A stretch of 64,000 nucleotides of DNA from Lycorma delicatula (GCF_047948215.1 NC_134458.1:86135260-86199259), one strand, 5' to 3'; counted from the first letter of the stretch, positions 24,150 through 35,537 are shown. Made by a program: numbers and translations. Notes: a model not told the origin generated them from the letters alone.

Positions 24150-25300
24150 TTTTTAGATAGTAAGAATGTGTGTGTGTGTTAATATACACGCCCACGCGTT
24201 GCCACGTATACGTTTTTTCACTGTATAATAAATCTATCTTTTAGCAAGGATAAAGTTAACTGATAATATAGATACATTTATTTTTTTCATAAACATTAAA
24301 TATGGTTAAATAATAACCTAAACATCTCTTTACGTTTTCGTCAGAACTACATTAATAACTGAAGGGTTTGTTTTTTGTATCCGCATTACAAAAAAAATCT
24401 CAATACTCGCTTATAATAACGGAAAAAATCAGACTGATCTCAAGTTATTCTTCATTTTTTCCTATTTTTTTATGCAATTTCATTTTATTAATGAAAGTTC
24501 TGAAGTACCTTTTCTGAGTTGATAAAATCTACTAATCTAACCAACTTAATCTAAAAAATAAAATAAAATAATTTTACATCCTTATGAATCACGCAAAAAA
24601 ATTGTAAAAATATTTCCTCTCTTAATGATAATAAACTATCGGTTTTTTTTCAGCTATTGAACTTTTCATGAAATTGCTATTTGAATCACAAATAAATACT
24701 TTTAAAAACTGAAGAAGAAAAAAATGTTGTTTTGTTTGTATAAATGAATTAAAAAATGTGTATAGTGATTTAAAGTAATTGTTATTAGGAATGGAATGAA
24801 AAAAAAAAATATATATATATATATGAACATATAACTTTTCGCGTGTTTCACACGGATATTTAGATTAAAAGTAGAGAAATAAGGTACTTTTCTTTAATTC
24901 AAGTGTTTTGAAGAACAATTTTAATGATTATTGCATGGTTTAACAAATCGATTATTGAGAAATTGGTAAAAAAAGACACACCTCGATTTGTTATCATTAT
25001 TTAAACTGATCGGTAAAAATATAACTCCAATAGTATGAGCACGATTACTATGTGTGGTAACCCATTAGTAAATATTATCATTTTATACGTGACCATTATT
25101 ATAACTAACACTAAAATTAGTATTAAGAATAGAACGGATGGACTTGGATGGTCAAGCAGTTCATCGATCTAATCGGTTAAATTAAGATTGGGCTTTTTTT
25201 TATGTTGTCAAGAAATGCTTTTTTCCGAAATTACGTAATTACATGATCTTAAATTACCATGCACTTAATAAAACCTGCTCTTACTTATCGTTGTGAAGAC
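24150..25300. other. AT-rich spacer, nothing recognised
   Basis: No coding or structural signal recognised beyond short A/T runs. Confidence 0.5.
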
Positions 25301-25309
25301 CAATAACTG

Positions 25310-26030
25310 GTAATACGTCTCAGGATTTGTTGAAACAAATCGCTATCTTGTAGCTCTGGTGCCACATAAACAACGAAGTATGACTCGAGCCGTATTTTAG
25401 TGGTGCTGCAATCAATTTTATTCCTTTGTTTCTATCGTTTGAATGTGCGTTCCTGTTGTCAGGTCAGCTTAATTTTCTGAGTAATTGACAGTTTGATGTT
25501 TGTAATTATTCAGTTGGTTTCGAATGCCGCGGTACGCGCGTCTTATATAATTACCGATTCCGGCCGAATGTAATTTGCTTGAAAGGCAGTAACATTTTCT
25601 GCACTCCTGTCTTACACAGAGATCAGAAAACATTCTTTGGTTTCACGGCATAAATAGCCGAAAACCCATTGCTGAGCTAGGACGCACTTTACGACGTGAG
25701 AACAAGCTCTCGTCGATTTCAACTGTTGAGCCTGTCTCCCACCCCCTCCAATTACTTAGGGATTGATTATAATATTATCGGCACCTCACGCATATAGTTG
25801 CATCGATCAATTTTTGTGTTAAGGTTAATCTCCAGCTCCTCCTGATAAAACTTGTTGGTTTTTAGCCTCTTCTCCCAGCAGCAAATGAAAACACGATTTT
25901 GCGAAACGGTAATCTAGATCCAGGAAGGAAATTTTCCTGACGGAACTGTTTATATTCTGTACAGCCATTCTGGAAACACGTCCACCCACCGATCATAGGT
26001 CCCATACGCAAAATAATTTACTGATCAGTT
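25310..26030 (-). pseudogene. Merlin-type (ISXO2-like, IS1595-related) transposase, disrupted
   Basis: On the minus strand, in three frames: 'GSRLPFRKIVFSF' and 'KTNKFYQEELEINLNTKIDRCNYMREV' (N-terminal region, ~25990-25790), then 'VEIDESLFSRRKV' with the first acidic catalytic residue (~25725-25690), then 'QWVFGYLCRETKECFLISV' and 'DRSAENVTAFQANYIRPESVII' (second Asp region). After that come 'AYRGIRNQLNNYKHQTVNYSEN' (His-containing core), 'TGTHIQTIE' and a C-terminal 'LESYFVVYV'. This order is that of ISXO2-like DDE transposases, which in animals define the Merlin superfamily. Several stops and frameshifts disable it. Terminal inverted repeats could not be located. The region is more GC-rich than its surroundings. 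Confidence 0.78.
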
Positions 26031-26120
26031 GGACATATATTATATAGTATTGTATACCACACCGTGCTCATGTTAAGAATGCAGCAGCATCGTTTTCATT
26101 TGAGACTTGTTCCACTAGAC

Positions 26121-27335
26121 TAGCGTTTCTCAGCCTGGGGTCGTGAAATTAGCCTATAACTTTACACGTAAACAATGATTTTGTGAAAAAAAAATCATGT
26201 ATTATAAACATTTTACTGACATTTATTAGTACAAATGTACTGAAAATAAATGAATGAAATGTTTCCGTTTGTTTTTCATTTAAAAGTTTCTCCATACGTG
26301 GATTTATGTTTGAAACGCACAAAAGCAAATTGTTCTCAAGTGATGAAAGACGATTCCTATATTTAGTTTTTAGCGCAACCTTAGACGAAAATCCCATTTC
26401 ATAAAGGTAAGACGAGACGTGGAGAAAGGGATTAATATTTTCAATGTTTCTGGACTAAATTTCTATAGCAAGCCAAAACAGATGTAAATCTTCAGGAGTG
26501 AATTGTAGTTGTAACGTTTAATCGGCAGATATTTTGACGAGCAGGTCGTGAATCTCAACCCGTAACTTAACAGCTACAACAACGTTGTAGCTGTTAAGTT
26601 ACAGTAAATGGTTACAGTAAATGGATCAGTACCCACCTCTTCGAGAAATCATTTTTAGTTTCGGGGAAGTACTCCGCCGACTGAATTTACTGTGGTGAAT
26701 AATATCGTCTTCTTTATCTAAACTTTTCTCAATATAATCGGAAGTAAGTAGAAACATATCAAAATTTTTTCTTTGAAGGCGAATAATCCTGATATTAAGC
26801 TTTTTAATGTAAGCGTGAACTTTGTCTGTCATTAATAAAAATTTTTTTTTTTGTTTTTTTTTTACACGTCCTTGTAAATTCACATTCCAAGTCGTTTAAA
26901 TGCGAAAATACATCAGCTAAGTAAGCGAACAGCAACATGTACTCATTATTCTGGAAAAAATATTAATTCATCTCGCAGTTCCAATAACCGGGTTAACACA
27001 TTCCCCCGCGATAAGCACCTGCCTTCTTTATGGGAAAGAAGAGATCTCTTCGTCCTTTTCATCGCATAGTTTATCAAACAACCTATTCTGTAACGGTCGA
27101 CTTTTAATAAAATTAACCATTTTTATAGCTTTGTAAAGAATTTGTTTGAAATTTTACGGCATGTTTTTCGTGGCAAGAGCATGTCTGTAAAGAAAGTTGG
27201 GAGTGCCTCCATTCCGCTCTTGGGATAAGACGATCTTTAATTTTTTTCATAAAGCCACTGTTCTCTCCTGTTATCGCCTTTGCACCATCACTACATACTG
27301 CAATACATTTTGTCCAATCTATGTTCTAATTTTTA
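26121..27335 (-). mobile_element. hAT-type DNA transposon, 5'-truncated and decayed
   Basis: The left end 'tagcgtttctcagcctgggg' at 26121 has the form of a hAT terminus (short TAG-type end with 'ttctcagcctggggt'). The minus-strand coding remnant runs from about 27330 down to 26230. The opposite terminus was not found, so the 5' end is missing or too diverged. Confidence 0.65.
26230..27330 (-). pseudogene. hAT/ZBED-like transposase, disrupted
   Basis: On the minus strand: 'WTKCIAVCSDGAKAITGENSGFMKKIKDRL' near 27320-27230 (the W..C...C(T/S)DGA..MTG block of ZBED5/SCAND3-like hAT proteins). Next is 'LLFAYLADVFSHLNDL' near 26930, then 'VHAYIKKLNI...NFDMFLLTSDYIEKS' near 26830-26720, and a C-terminal 'YLYEMGFSSKVALKTKYRNRL' near 26400-26330 corresponding to the hAT dimerisation region. 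The active protein would cut and paste the element. Here the pieces lie in different frames with stops, and the N-terminal BED finger region is not visible. Confidence 0.75.
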
Positions 27336-27344
27336 GTGGCTTTA

Positions 27345-27986
27345 ATCATTATAATTTTATCTTTGATGAATATTTCTTGTATAATTTTTCATTCCAGTAG
27401 TTTTTTATTGTTTAATTTGATGTTAATATTATTAACCCGCTAAAATAACAATATTTTTTTAATCTTTGATGCTTATATTTTAATCTGCTTTAATAAAAAA
27501 TCCATAAATGTGATATAACATTAATGTAGATAGTGGGTAAAGGTGGACTATAGTTCCTCCTACATATAAAATTTATATCTAGCCATTTTAGATATATAAA
27601 AATAATTTCATAAAGTAATTTTAAAACTCTGCTTAAAATGAAATGAAAATATTAATATCAGTCTTTTAAATTAGTATTTTATCACAGAATAACATTCTAT
27701 ATATTAAGTAAAAACATAGAAAAAAAATACTACGCGGTAAACTCATATGGTGTTAATGGATCTTAGAAGAACAAAAAACCATTTAAATACGACTCATTAA
27801 ACGGATAACAATTTAATTGTTTATAAGCTAATATGTCAATATGTGAAATCATTTTTAAATACCTAAAAAATATTAAATACATGAATGCAAACGATATCAT
27901 CTTCTACTGGAATTCAAAGGAACTGCGTAACAAAATATCTGATTAACCGAAGCGATCGCCAACTACTTCTCGGATTCATTCCTGAT
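27345..27986. other. AT-rich spacer, insertion site of RTE copy 2
   Basis: No gene recognised. The last ten bases (27987-27996) form the left target duplication of the RTE element. Confidence 0.55.
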
Positions 27987-27996
27987 ACTGGGAGGT

Positions 27997-28075
27997 CCTC
28001 CTCTATGAATCATGAGACCTTGCCGTTGGTGAGGGGGCTTGAGTGCTCAGGGATACAGAGTAGCTGGACCGAAGG
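27997..28075 (+). ncRNA. Candidate HDV-like self-cleaving ribozyme at the element 5' end (hypothesis)
   Basis: Hand pairing gives the nested topology of HDV-like ribozymes. The first seven bases (27997-28003) pair with 28031-28037. A 3-bp helix ACC/GGT (28017-28019 with 28028-28030) closes an 8-base loop and abuts that 3' strand without a gap. TGAATC (28006-28011) can pair with GATACA (28052-28057) apart from one A-A mismatch, and TGAG/CTCA (28040-28049) makes a small hairpin. HDV-like ribozymes are known at 5' ends of R2 and RTE elements. Against it: the P2 pairing is weak, P4 has only a 2-base loop, and the first helix is poor in copy 1. No folding program was run. Confidence 0.3.
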
Positions 28076-28300
28076 TGCAACCATATCGGAGAGGTATCTG
28101 TTGAGAGCCAGACTAAGGAATGATTCCTGAAAGAGGGCAGCAGCTCTTTCAGTAGTTGTTAGGGGCGTGAGTCACAATGACTTAAACGGCCGTATCAACA
28201 TCACTCAGTCCTCTGAGTACTGCGCAGCTGAAAGCAATGGAAAACTACAGCTGCTTTTTTTCCAAGAAAATGTGGCTCTCTGCATTTTCACATAGCAACA

Positions 28301-31258
28301 ATGGAGGCGCCTTCCTTGGTAAAATATTCCGGAGGTAAAATAGTCCCCCGTTCGGATCTCCGGGTGGGGACTACTAAGGAAGGGGTCACCAGAAAATTAA
28401 AAAATAACATTCTACGAGTCGGAGCGTGGAATGTTAGAAGCTTAAAAAAGGTTGGTAGGCTAGAAAATTTAAAAAGGGAAATGGATAGGGTGAATGTGGA
28501 TATAGTAGGAATTAGTGAGGTTCGGTGGGAAGAGGAAGGCGACTTTTGGTCAGGTGATTTTAGAGTAATTAACTCAGCGTCAAATAATGGGCAGGCAGGA
28601 GTAGGTTTCGTGATGAACAAGAAGATAGGGAGGAGAGTGGAGTATTTCAAAACGCATAGCGATAGAATCATTGTAATAAGGATAAAATCAAAACCTAAAC
28701 CGACAACGATTGTTAACGTTTATATGCCTACAAGCGCCCATGATGATGATGAGGTAGAGTGTGTATACGAAGAGATTGATGAAGCAATTAAACACGTAAA
28801 AGGAGATGAAAATTTAATAATAGTTGGAGATTGGAATGCAAGCATTGGAAAAGGCAAGGAAGGAAATATAGTGGGTGAATACGGGCTGGGCAAAAGGAAT
28901 GAAAGAGGGGACCGACTTATAGAGTTTTGCACGAAGTATAATTTAGTAATTGCCAACACCCAATTTAAAAATCATAATAGAAGAATATACACTTGGAAAA
29001 AGCCAGGCAATACTGGAAGGTATCAGATAGATTATATCATGGTTAAGCAAAGATTTAGAAATCAACTCGTTGACTGCAAAACTTACCCTGGAGCAGACAT
29101 TGATAGCGACCATAATTTGGTGATAATGAAATGTAGATTGGGGTTTAAAAACCTGAAGAAAAGTTGTCAGATGAATCGGTGGAATTTAGAGAAGCTTGAG
29201 GAAGAGGAGGTAAAGAAGATTTTTGAGGAGGACATCGCTAGAGGTCTGAGTAAAAAAGATAAGATAGAAAATGTAGAAGAAGAATGGGAGAATGTTAAAA
29301 AGGAAATTCTTAAATCAGCAGAAGCGAACTTAGGCGGAATAAAGAGAACTGGTAGAAAACCTTGGGTTTCAGACGATATATTGCAGCTGATGGATGAACG
29401 TAGAAAATATAAGAATGCTAATGATGAAGAAAGTAAAAAGAACTATCGGCAATTAAGAAATGCTATAAATAGGAAATGCAAACTGGCGAAAGAAGAGTGG
29501 ATTAAAGAAAAGTGTTCAGAAGTGGAAAGAGAAATGAACATTGGTAAAATTGACGGAGCATACAGGAAAGTTAAGGAAAATTTTGGGGTACATAAATTAA
29601 AATCTAATAATGTGTTAAACAAAGATGGTATACCAATATATAATACGAAAGGTAAAGTCGATAGATGGGTGGAATATATTGAAGAGTTATACGGACGAAA
29701 TGAATTAGAAAATGGTGTTATAGAGGAAGAAGAAGAAGTTGAGGAGGATGAAATGGGAGAAACAATACTGAGATCTGAATTTAGGAGAGCATTAAAAGAT
29801 TTAAATGGCAGAAAGGCTCCTGGAATAGACAGAATACCTGTAGAATTACTGCGCAGTGCAGGTGAGGAAGCGATTGATAGATTATACAAACTGGTGTGTA
29901 ATATTTATGAAAAAGGGGAATTTCCGTCAGACTTCAAAAAAAGTGTTATAGTTATGATACCAAAGAAAGCAGGGGCAGATAAATGTGAAGAATACAGAAC
30001 AATTAGTTTAACTAGTCATGCATCAAAAATCTTAACTAGAATTTTATACAGAAGAATTGAGAGGAGAGTGGAAGAAGTGTTAGGAGAAGACCAATTTGGT
30101 TTCAGGAAAAGTATAGGGACAAGGGAAGCAATTTTAGGCCTCAGATTAATAGTAGAAGGAAGATTAAAGAAAAACAAACCAACATACTTGGCGTTTATAG
30201 ACCTAGAAAAGGCTTTCGATAACGTAGATTGGAATAAAATGTTCAGCATTTTAAAAAAATTAGGGTTCAAATACAGAGATAGAAGAACAATTGCTAACAT
30301 GTACAGGAACCAAACAGCAACAATAACAATTGAAGAACATAAGAAAGAAGCCCTAATAAGAAAGGGAGTCCGACAAGGATGTTCCCTATCTCCGTTACTT
30401 TTTAATCTTTACATGGAACTAGCAGTTAATGATGTTAAAGAACAATTTAGATTCGGAGTAACAGTACAAGGTGAAAAGATAAAGATGCTACGATTTGCTG
30501 ATGATATAGTAATTCTAGCCGAGAGTAAAAAGGATTTAGAAGAAACAATGAACGGCATAGATGAAGTCCTACGCAAGAACTATCGCATGAAAATAAACAA
30601 GAACAAAACAAAAGTAATGAAATGTAGTAGAAATAACAAAGATGTACCACTGAATGTGAAAATAGGAGGAGAAAAGATTATGGAGGTAGAAGAATTTTGT
30701 TATTTGGGAAGTAAAATTACTAAAGATGGACGAAGCAGGAGCGATATAAAATGCCGAATAGCACAAGCTAAACGAGCCTTCAGTAAGAAATATAATTTGT
30801 TTACATCAAAAATTAATTTAAATCTCAGGAAAAGATTTTTGAAAGTGTATGTTTGGAGTGTCGCTTTATATGGAAGTGAAACTTGGACAATCGGAGTATC
30901 TGAGAAGAAAAGATTAGAAGCTTTTGAAATGTGGTGCTATAGGAGAATGTTAAAAATCAGATGGGTGGATAAAGTGACAAATGAAGAGGTATTGCGGCAA
31001 ATAGATGAAGAAAGAAGCATTTGGAAGAATATAGTTAAAAGAAGAGACAGACTTATAGGCCACATACTAAGGCATCCTGGAATAGTCGCTTTAATATTGG
31101 AAGGACAGGTAGAAGGGAAAAATTGTGTAGGCAGGCCACGTTTGGAGTATGTAAAACAAATTGTTGGGGATGTAGGATGTAGAGGGTATACTGAAATGAA
31201 ACGACTAGCACTAGATAGGGAATCTTGGAGAGCTGCATCAAACCAGTCAAATGACTGA
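28301..31258 (+). CDS. RTE-like endonuclease/reverse transcriptase polyprotein, 985 aa
   Basis: The protein would nick target DNA and copy element RNA into it (target-primed reverse transcription). An apurinic-type endonuclease domain occupies about residues 38-285: WNVRS (N44), SEVRW (E73), GDWNASIG (D177, N179), IDYIMV (D244) and SDHN (S269-H271). A charged linker with an acidic run at 475-485 follows. The reverse transcriptase covers about 500-800: KAPGIDRIPVELL, FIDLEKAFDNV (D634), RQGCSLSPLLFN and FADDIVIL (FADD at 732-735). A conserved C-terminal region (~840-985) contains LIGHILRHPG and GRPRLEYVKQI. No RNase H domain or ORF1 is seen. ATG 28301 is the first ATG in frame, just before the conserved KYSGGK segment. 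Related proteins are often mis-annotated as craniofacial development protein 2-like. All catalytic residues appear intact. Confidence 0.95.
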   Translation: MEAPSLVKYSGGKIVPRSDLRVGTTKEGVTRKLKNNILRVGAWNVRSLKKVGRLENLKREMDRVNVDIVGISEVRWEEEGDFWSGDFRVINSASNNGQAGVGFVMNKKIGRRVEYFKTHSDRIIVIRIKSKPKPTTIVNVYMPTSAHDDDEVECVYEEIDEAIKHVKGDENLIIVGDWNASIGKGKEGNIVGEYGLGKRNERGDRLIEFCTKYNLVIANTQFKNHNRRIYTWKKPGNTGRYQIDYIMVKQRFRNQLVDCKTYPGADIDSDHNLVIMKCRLGFKNLKKSCQMNRWNLEKLEEEEVKKIFEEDIARGLSKKDKIENVEEEWENVKKEILKSAEANLGGIKRTGRKPWVSDDILQLMDERRKYKNANDEESKKNYRQLRNAINRKCKLAKEEWIKEKCSEVEREMNIGKIDGAYRKVKENFGVHKLKSNNVLNKDGIPIYNTKGKVDRWVEYIEELYGRNELENGVIEEEEEVEEDEMGETILRSEFRRALKDLNGRKAPGIDRIPVELLRSAGEEAIDRLYKLVCNIYEKGEFPSDFKKSVIVMIPKKAGADKCEEYRTISLTSHASKILTRILYRRIERRVEEVLGEDQFGFRKSIGTREAILGLRLIVEGRLKKNKPTYLAFIDLEKAFDNVDWNKMFSILKKLGFKYRDRRTIANMYRNQTATITIEEHKKEALIRKGVRQGCSLSPLLFNLYMELAVNDVKEQFRFGVTVQGEKIKMLRFADDIVILAESKKDLEETMNGIDEVLRKNYRMKINKNKTKVMKCSRNNKDVPLNVKIGGEKIMEVEEFCYLGSKITKDGRSRSDIKCRIAQAKRAFSKKYNLFTSKINLNLRKRFLKVYVWSVALYGSETWTIGVSEKKRLEAFEMWCYRRMLKIRWVDKVTNEEVLRQIDEERSIWKNIVKRRDRLIGHILRHPGIVALILEGQVEGKNCVGRPRLEYVKQIVGDVGCRGYTEMKRLALDRESWRAASNQSND

Positions 31259-31287
31259 AGACAAAAAAAAAAAAAAAACTGGGAGGT

Positions 31288-32048
31288 TTAAATGTAAATT
31301 TATTAAACAAATTACATTATTAAATATTGAATTCAATATCTAATTAACTATTATTATACGTATACGTAAATACGAGTATGTATAAACAACCGAAAATAAA
31401 ACTTGGCACAGTTCTGATTAGAAAGTTGAATAAACAGACTTAAATATTTAACGCTACATCAATTTTATTTCATATTTAAACTAAAAAATAAATATTATAG
31501 TTATTATATTATAAATTTATTATGTTATTATTAGAAGTAATGATGGACATGTCTCGATCGGTTAAAATATAAATGAACGGGTTGAATTCTACGCCATTAT
31601 TACTTTCTATACGTGTAAATGTTTTACGTATATTTACTCAGATATGAATACCTTGTTTATTCTGGTTATAATAAAACTTTAAATTGTTGAAATAAATTTG
31701 ATAAAAGAGGATTTATTGTAACTGTGTATTGTTATCTATTTTACAAATTATTAAATTATCTTATTACATAATTTATATTCAGATAAAAAATTGTTATTCA
31801 AATATGAAATTTAACTGGTTATTTTCTTGTTTCATTTATGTTTACGTACAGGAATGCGGGTGAACGATTAATACGTGTTTATGTTTATACATAAAATGCG
31901 ATTACTGTAATAATCCGTCAATGTTTTATGCAGTGAAGCAATTTCTCAATTAAGAAATACATAGGCAATTCAAGTTTTAACGTATGCACCTGGGTCAGTA
32001 TTGGCAAGCAGAAATGTTTTAGGGTCATTGCCATTACTTTCGAAATAC
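31288..32048. other. AT-rich spacer, nothing recognised
   Basis: No gene or defined repeat seen between the RTE element and the microsatellite. Confidence 0.5.
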
Positions 32049-32470
<422 letters not shown>

Positions 32471-32472
32471 TA

Positions 32473-33460
32473 TACCGTGTGTCCCACGAAGTATACGCTT
32501 TTGATTTAGTATCACTCGCCCATTCCCCCACCGATTCTATTGAAAATTTACTGACATTTCAACGAAGATTCTAAAAATGTTCTATGAACCTTCTAGGGTT
32601 TATAGAAACAAAATGGCGGCTTTCAAATAAAAACATCAGTTTCAAATAAACCACATTTTTTATTTATTACAAAATAGCTGGTAAATATGATTAAAAACAG
32701 ATGAATTACAAAATGAAAACAACTTCTAAAATTATGAGAAATTTTTGTACAAATTAATAAAGAAAATACCCAACTGAAATCCATCAACAGCGACACACCG
32801 ATAACATCGTTTAATAAATAATGTATATGCATTCGTAAAGAAATGTCTTGAAATTCGTATAATTTCTTCTTCAATGACCTTCTTCAACTCTTCATTAGTG
32901 TTAAGGTTATGGGACACACGTTCCTTTAAATAACCCCACAAGAAAAAGCCACAGACAGTAAGGTCTGGCGACCTCGATGGCCAGTCCAAAATTCACTTCC
33001 ACGCCCGATCCAAAGGCGAGTATTCAATAGCAGTTTAACTGGGTTTGTAAAATAAGGTGCGGATCCATCTTGCTGAAAAATAGCATATCTCATCTCTGGA
33101 ACAGGAAAATGAGGCATTATACGTTGATTTAAAACTTCTAGGTATCTGTCTGGAATCACTGTGTTGACTGAAATGTTGTAGGATAATACACCATTGATGG
33201 TAACAGCTATCCACTCAGTAATGCCTTTTGATTTAAGCTGCTTCTGCTCAAGAATATAGTTTCTGGTGTTGTAGTAATTACAGTTATGCCTGCTTATCAT
33301 ACCGTTATGGTAGAAGATAGATTCATCTGAAACTACACGTTCATCCAAAACTGGATCAACTTCAAAATGCTGAATAATACGTGAACAAAACTCAACTCTT
33401 CTATCTGGGTCACCTTCCAAAATATTACGAACCAGGTGTCTTGTAATTTTCACACACACA
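32473..33460 (-). mobile_element. mariner-like transposon, truncated at its 5' end
   Basis: The 3' terminus at 32473 reads 'ccgtgtgtcccacgaag' just after TATA, close to the typical mariner terminus 'gggtgtcccac'. The transposase remnant runs leftward from 33459. No matching inverted end was found beyond 33460; instead the coding sequence ends in an inverted CA/TG microsatellite. Confidence 0.75.
32745..33459 (-). pseudogene. mariner-family transposase, N-terminally truncated and frameshifted
   Basis: The 33459-32926 frame shows 'DPDRRVEFCSRII', 'ERVVSDESIFYHNG' with the first catalytic Asp, 'RHNCNYYNTRNY', 'KGITEWIAVTINGVLSY' and 'RYAIFQQDGSAPYF' with the second Asp. Near 32985 the frame changes to 'WPSRSPDLTVCGFFLWGYLKERV'. 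In related proteins this block reads SPDLTPLDFFLWG, so the third catalytic Asp is replaced by Gly. The helix-turn-helix DNA-binding half is missing. Frameshift, truncation and lost Asp make it inactive. Confidence 0.87.
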
Positions 33461-33484
33461 CACTGTGTGTGTGTGTGTGTGTGT
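33451..33484. repeat. Inverted CA/TG microsatellite
   Basis: About 7 CA units are followed at once by about 10 TG units, so the two halves are self-complementary. It marks the broken 5' edge of the mariner remnant. Confidence 0.9.
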
Positions 33485-34189
33485 AAAATACGATGGTCCG
33501 ATTTTCCGTAGAAACTGTCGATTCTTTCCGTGTATGAAAAAACCTTTTTTACAATTTCAAGCCAAACTTTTCTAGAATACTATTTTCCTGATCATGGACA
33601 TCCAATCATTCCCGATATTTTTTTTGGGGGTAATAGACCTTTTTCGGAATAAAGTATGGTCAGTTTCTTTTCCATTATAATCGTACATAACTTACCGGTC
33701 AATACGTTCATACATCCATTTGCTCTCGAATGCACATATAAATACTAATATAAGAGCATAATAGTAAAATATTCTCGATCAAGAATATATTCAGAAGCAT
33801 AAATTACTTTAAATGATTTATGAATAAACCTTTCCGATATAACTAGTATACAAAGTTTAAGGTATATTGTGAAAGTACCCTGGGCTTAAGAATTATGGAG
33901 TAATAACCAATTTTTTTTTTCATATAAGAAGCATAAATTACCAATTAAAATGAAAATAAACAAGTTTCAGAACTTTTCTATTTGAGGAGTTAAACTAGGA
34001 AGGATGGACAAATTAATATCAAAAGAGTTTTCATGCAGAAAAATGAAATATCAATTTAACAATTAAAAACACATTTAAAAAAATATTTGTACGGATTTAT
34101 GATAGAGAAACATGAATAACAAGAAAAATAATAGAGATCTTAAGACGAAAAGGAAAAGAGATAAGTTCGTGACAAAAATCTTATAAATA
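33485..34189. other. Unassigned sequence
   Basis: Nothing recognised. Confidence 0.5.
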
Positions 34190-34374
34190 AACGAACTAGG
34201 TCGGTAAGGCATGTATAATTTATTTTAGTAATAGAGAGATGTGTAGAGAGTAATCCATAAAGGAAGACAGACTGGAAGTTATGAAATTGAAAACAAGGAC
34301 GTAAGATAATAGTAATCAGTACATAACAGAAAGGAATATATAACAGCATCCAACAGTCAAACGACTGATGATTA
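34190..34374 (+). repeat. Possible old RTE-like 3' end fragment
   Basis: The end 'gcatccaacagtcaaacgac' at 34346-34365 followed by 'tgatgattaaaaa' resembles the family end 'gcatcaaaccagtcaaatga' plus 'ctgaagac' and an A run. Upstream, 'GRQTGSYEIE' loosely resembles GRPRLEYVKQ. Divergence is high and the call is tentative. Confidence 0.4.
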
Positions 34375-35537
34375 AAAACAACTAAAAGCTGGAATTTTTA
34401 AGTTTTCCTTTTTTAGCAGAACGGATTGGCTGTAAATTATTTGTCGGGAAAGTGATAACTCTTCGAGGCCGTGAAGTATAAAATTATATCTTGTGAACAA
34501 GTGGTAGACTAAGTTAATTATTTTCTTTGTTTCTTTATCTTTACTAAGGACATATGGTTGTGGGAAAACATGAAAATAAATTTAAGTCGATATGTGGAAC
34601 AATATGGACAAGACTTAAAAAAAATAAATCCTATATTCAGATTCATTTGAAGCTTTATAACAAGAATGAACTTCCGCATGAATCTAAGCCTAATTAAAAA
34701 AAAAAAGTGATCTGAGTAAAATTAAATTTAAAAAAATACTGCTCTTGAGAAACCTTTCTAAGTTATGAGGAGAGATCGTGTAGGAAATAAGATATTCCTA
34801 GTTTTCTATAAGGATAAAATCGTATTGTACTGGGAACAGTGGATGATAATTAGGCAGATTATAAGATGGTCTCATCGCATTGATAGTATGATGTAAATGT
34901 TTGAACTTTTGAGCCTTAAAACAGAGAAAGATCCCACTGAGATGGAGGAAATGGAACAGATCCATGATCTGATCCTTGCTGGTGATGATGATTTTACTTT
35001 TATTTTTTGTTAAAAGTCTCTGAAAAATAATTTTTTTCTAAGTGAAGATAACCGACCGGTTTCCAAAATTATATTTAAAAAAATATCACAAATTCTATGA
35101 AACGCTCAGTTCTTTTGTTCTGCATTCTGAGCGATTAAATATCAGTGAACAACTGCTCTTCTAGAAAACTGCTCTTTTAGAATTTGTTTTCTAAATATTA
35201 ACCAGAATAAGGTCTTTTAAATAAGTTAAGATGTAGCTAAGATTGTAATTAGTGTTAAAATGCCTTAATATTGAAAGTTTAATTGAAATTTTATTTTAGT
35301 ATGATACCTGACCCAACGTTAAGTCGAGTTAAATCGAGTTTTTCCTTTAGTTTTTGTGTTAAACAATATATACTATTACAATCAATTTTTATGAATTTTT
35401 TTTATAGTGTTAAAAAACTATATTGGTCGATAACGCACATGCAATGTCGTATTTTGAAAGGTTTTTTGTATTATTATTAAAAAAATATTAAATGATTCCA
35501 ACCATTTTATTACGATTTTCATTTAAGTACTAATGTT
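34375..35537. other. AT-rich spacer, nothing recognised
   Basis: No family signature. A short stretch near 34905-34990 has higher GC but no recognisable domain. Confidence 0.5.

Larger units (their letters stand above)
27997..31277 (+). mobile_element. RTE-like non-LTR retrotransposon, copy 2 (full-length, apparently intact)
   Basis: Flanked by a perfect 10-bp target duplication, actgggaggt, at 27987-27996 and 31278-31287. The 5' end lies 8 bases before 'atgaat', exactly as in copy 1. A ~300-bp 5' leader is followed by one long reading frame. The element ends about 20 bases after the stop codon in 'gactgaagac' plus 16 A. One ORF with endonuclease and reverse transcriptase, a very short 3' UTR and ~3.3 kb total length match the RTE/BovB-like group. 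The perfect target duplication and intact frame point to a young insertion. Confidence 0.93.

Noticed and set aside
29443..29889. A 148-codon minus-strand open frame, with similar antisense frames at 5536-5886, 28720-28959, 30016-30300 and 58170-58457
   Set aside because: They recur at matching places in the RTE copies as the antisense shadow of the conserved coding sequence.
28301..31258. Reading the 985-residue protein as a host 'craniofacial development protein 2-like' gene
   Set aside because: It has reverse transcriptase and endonuclease motifs and lies in an element with target duplications; that name is a common mis-annotation.
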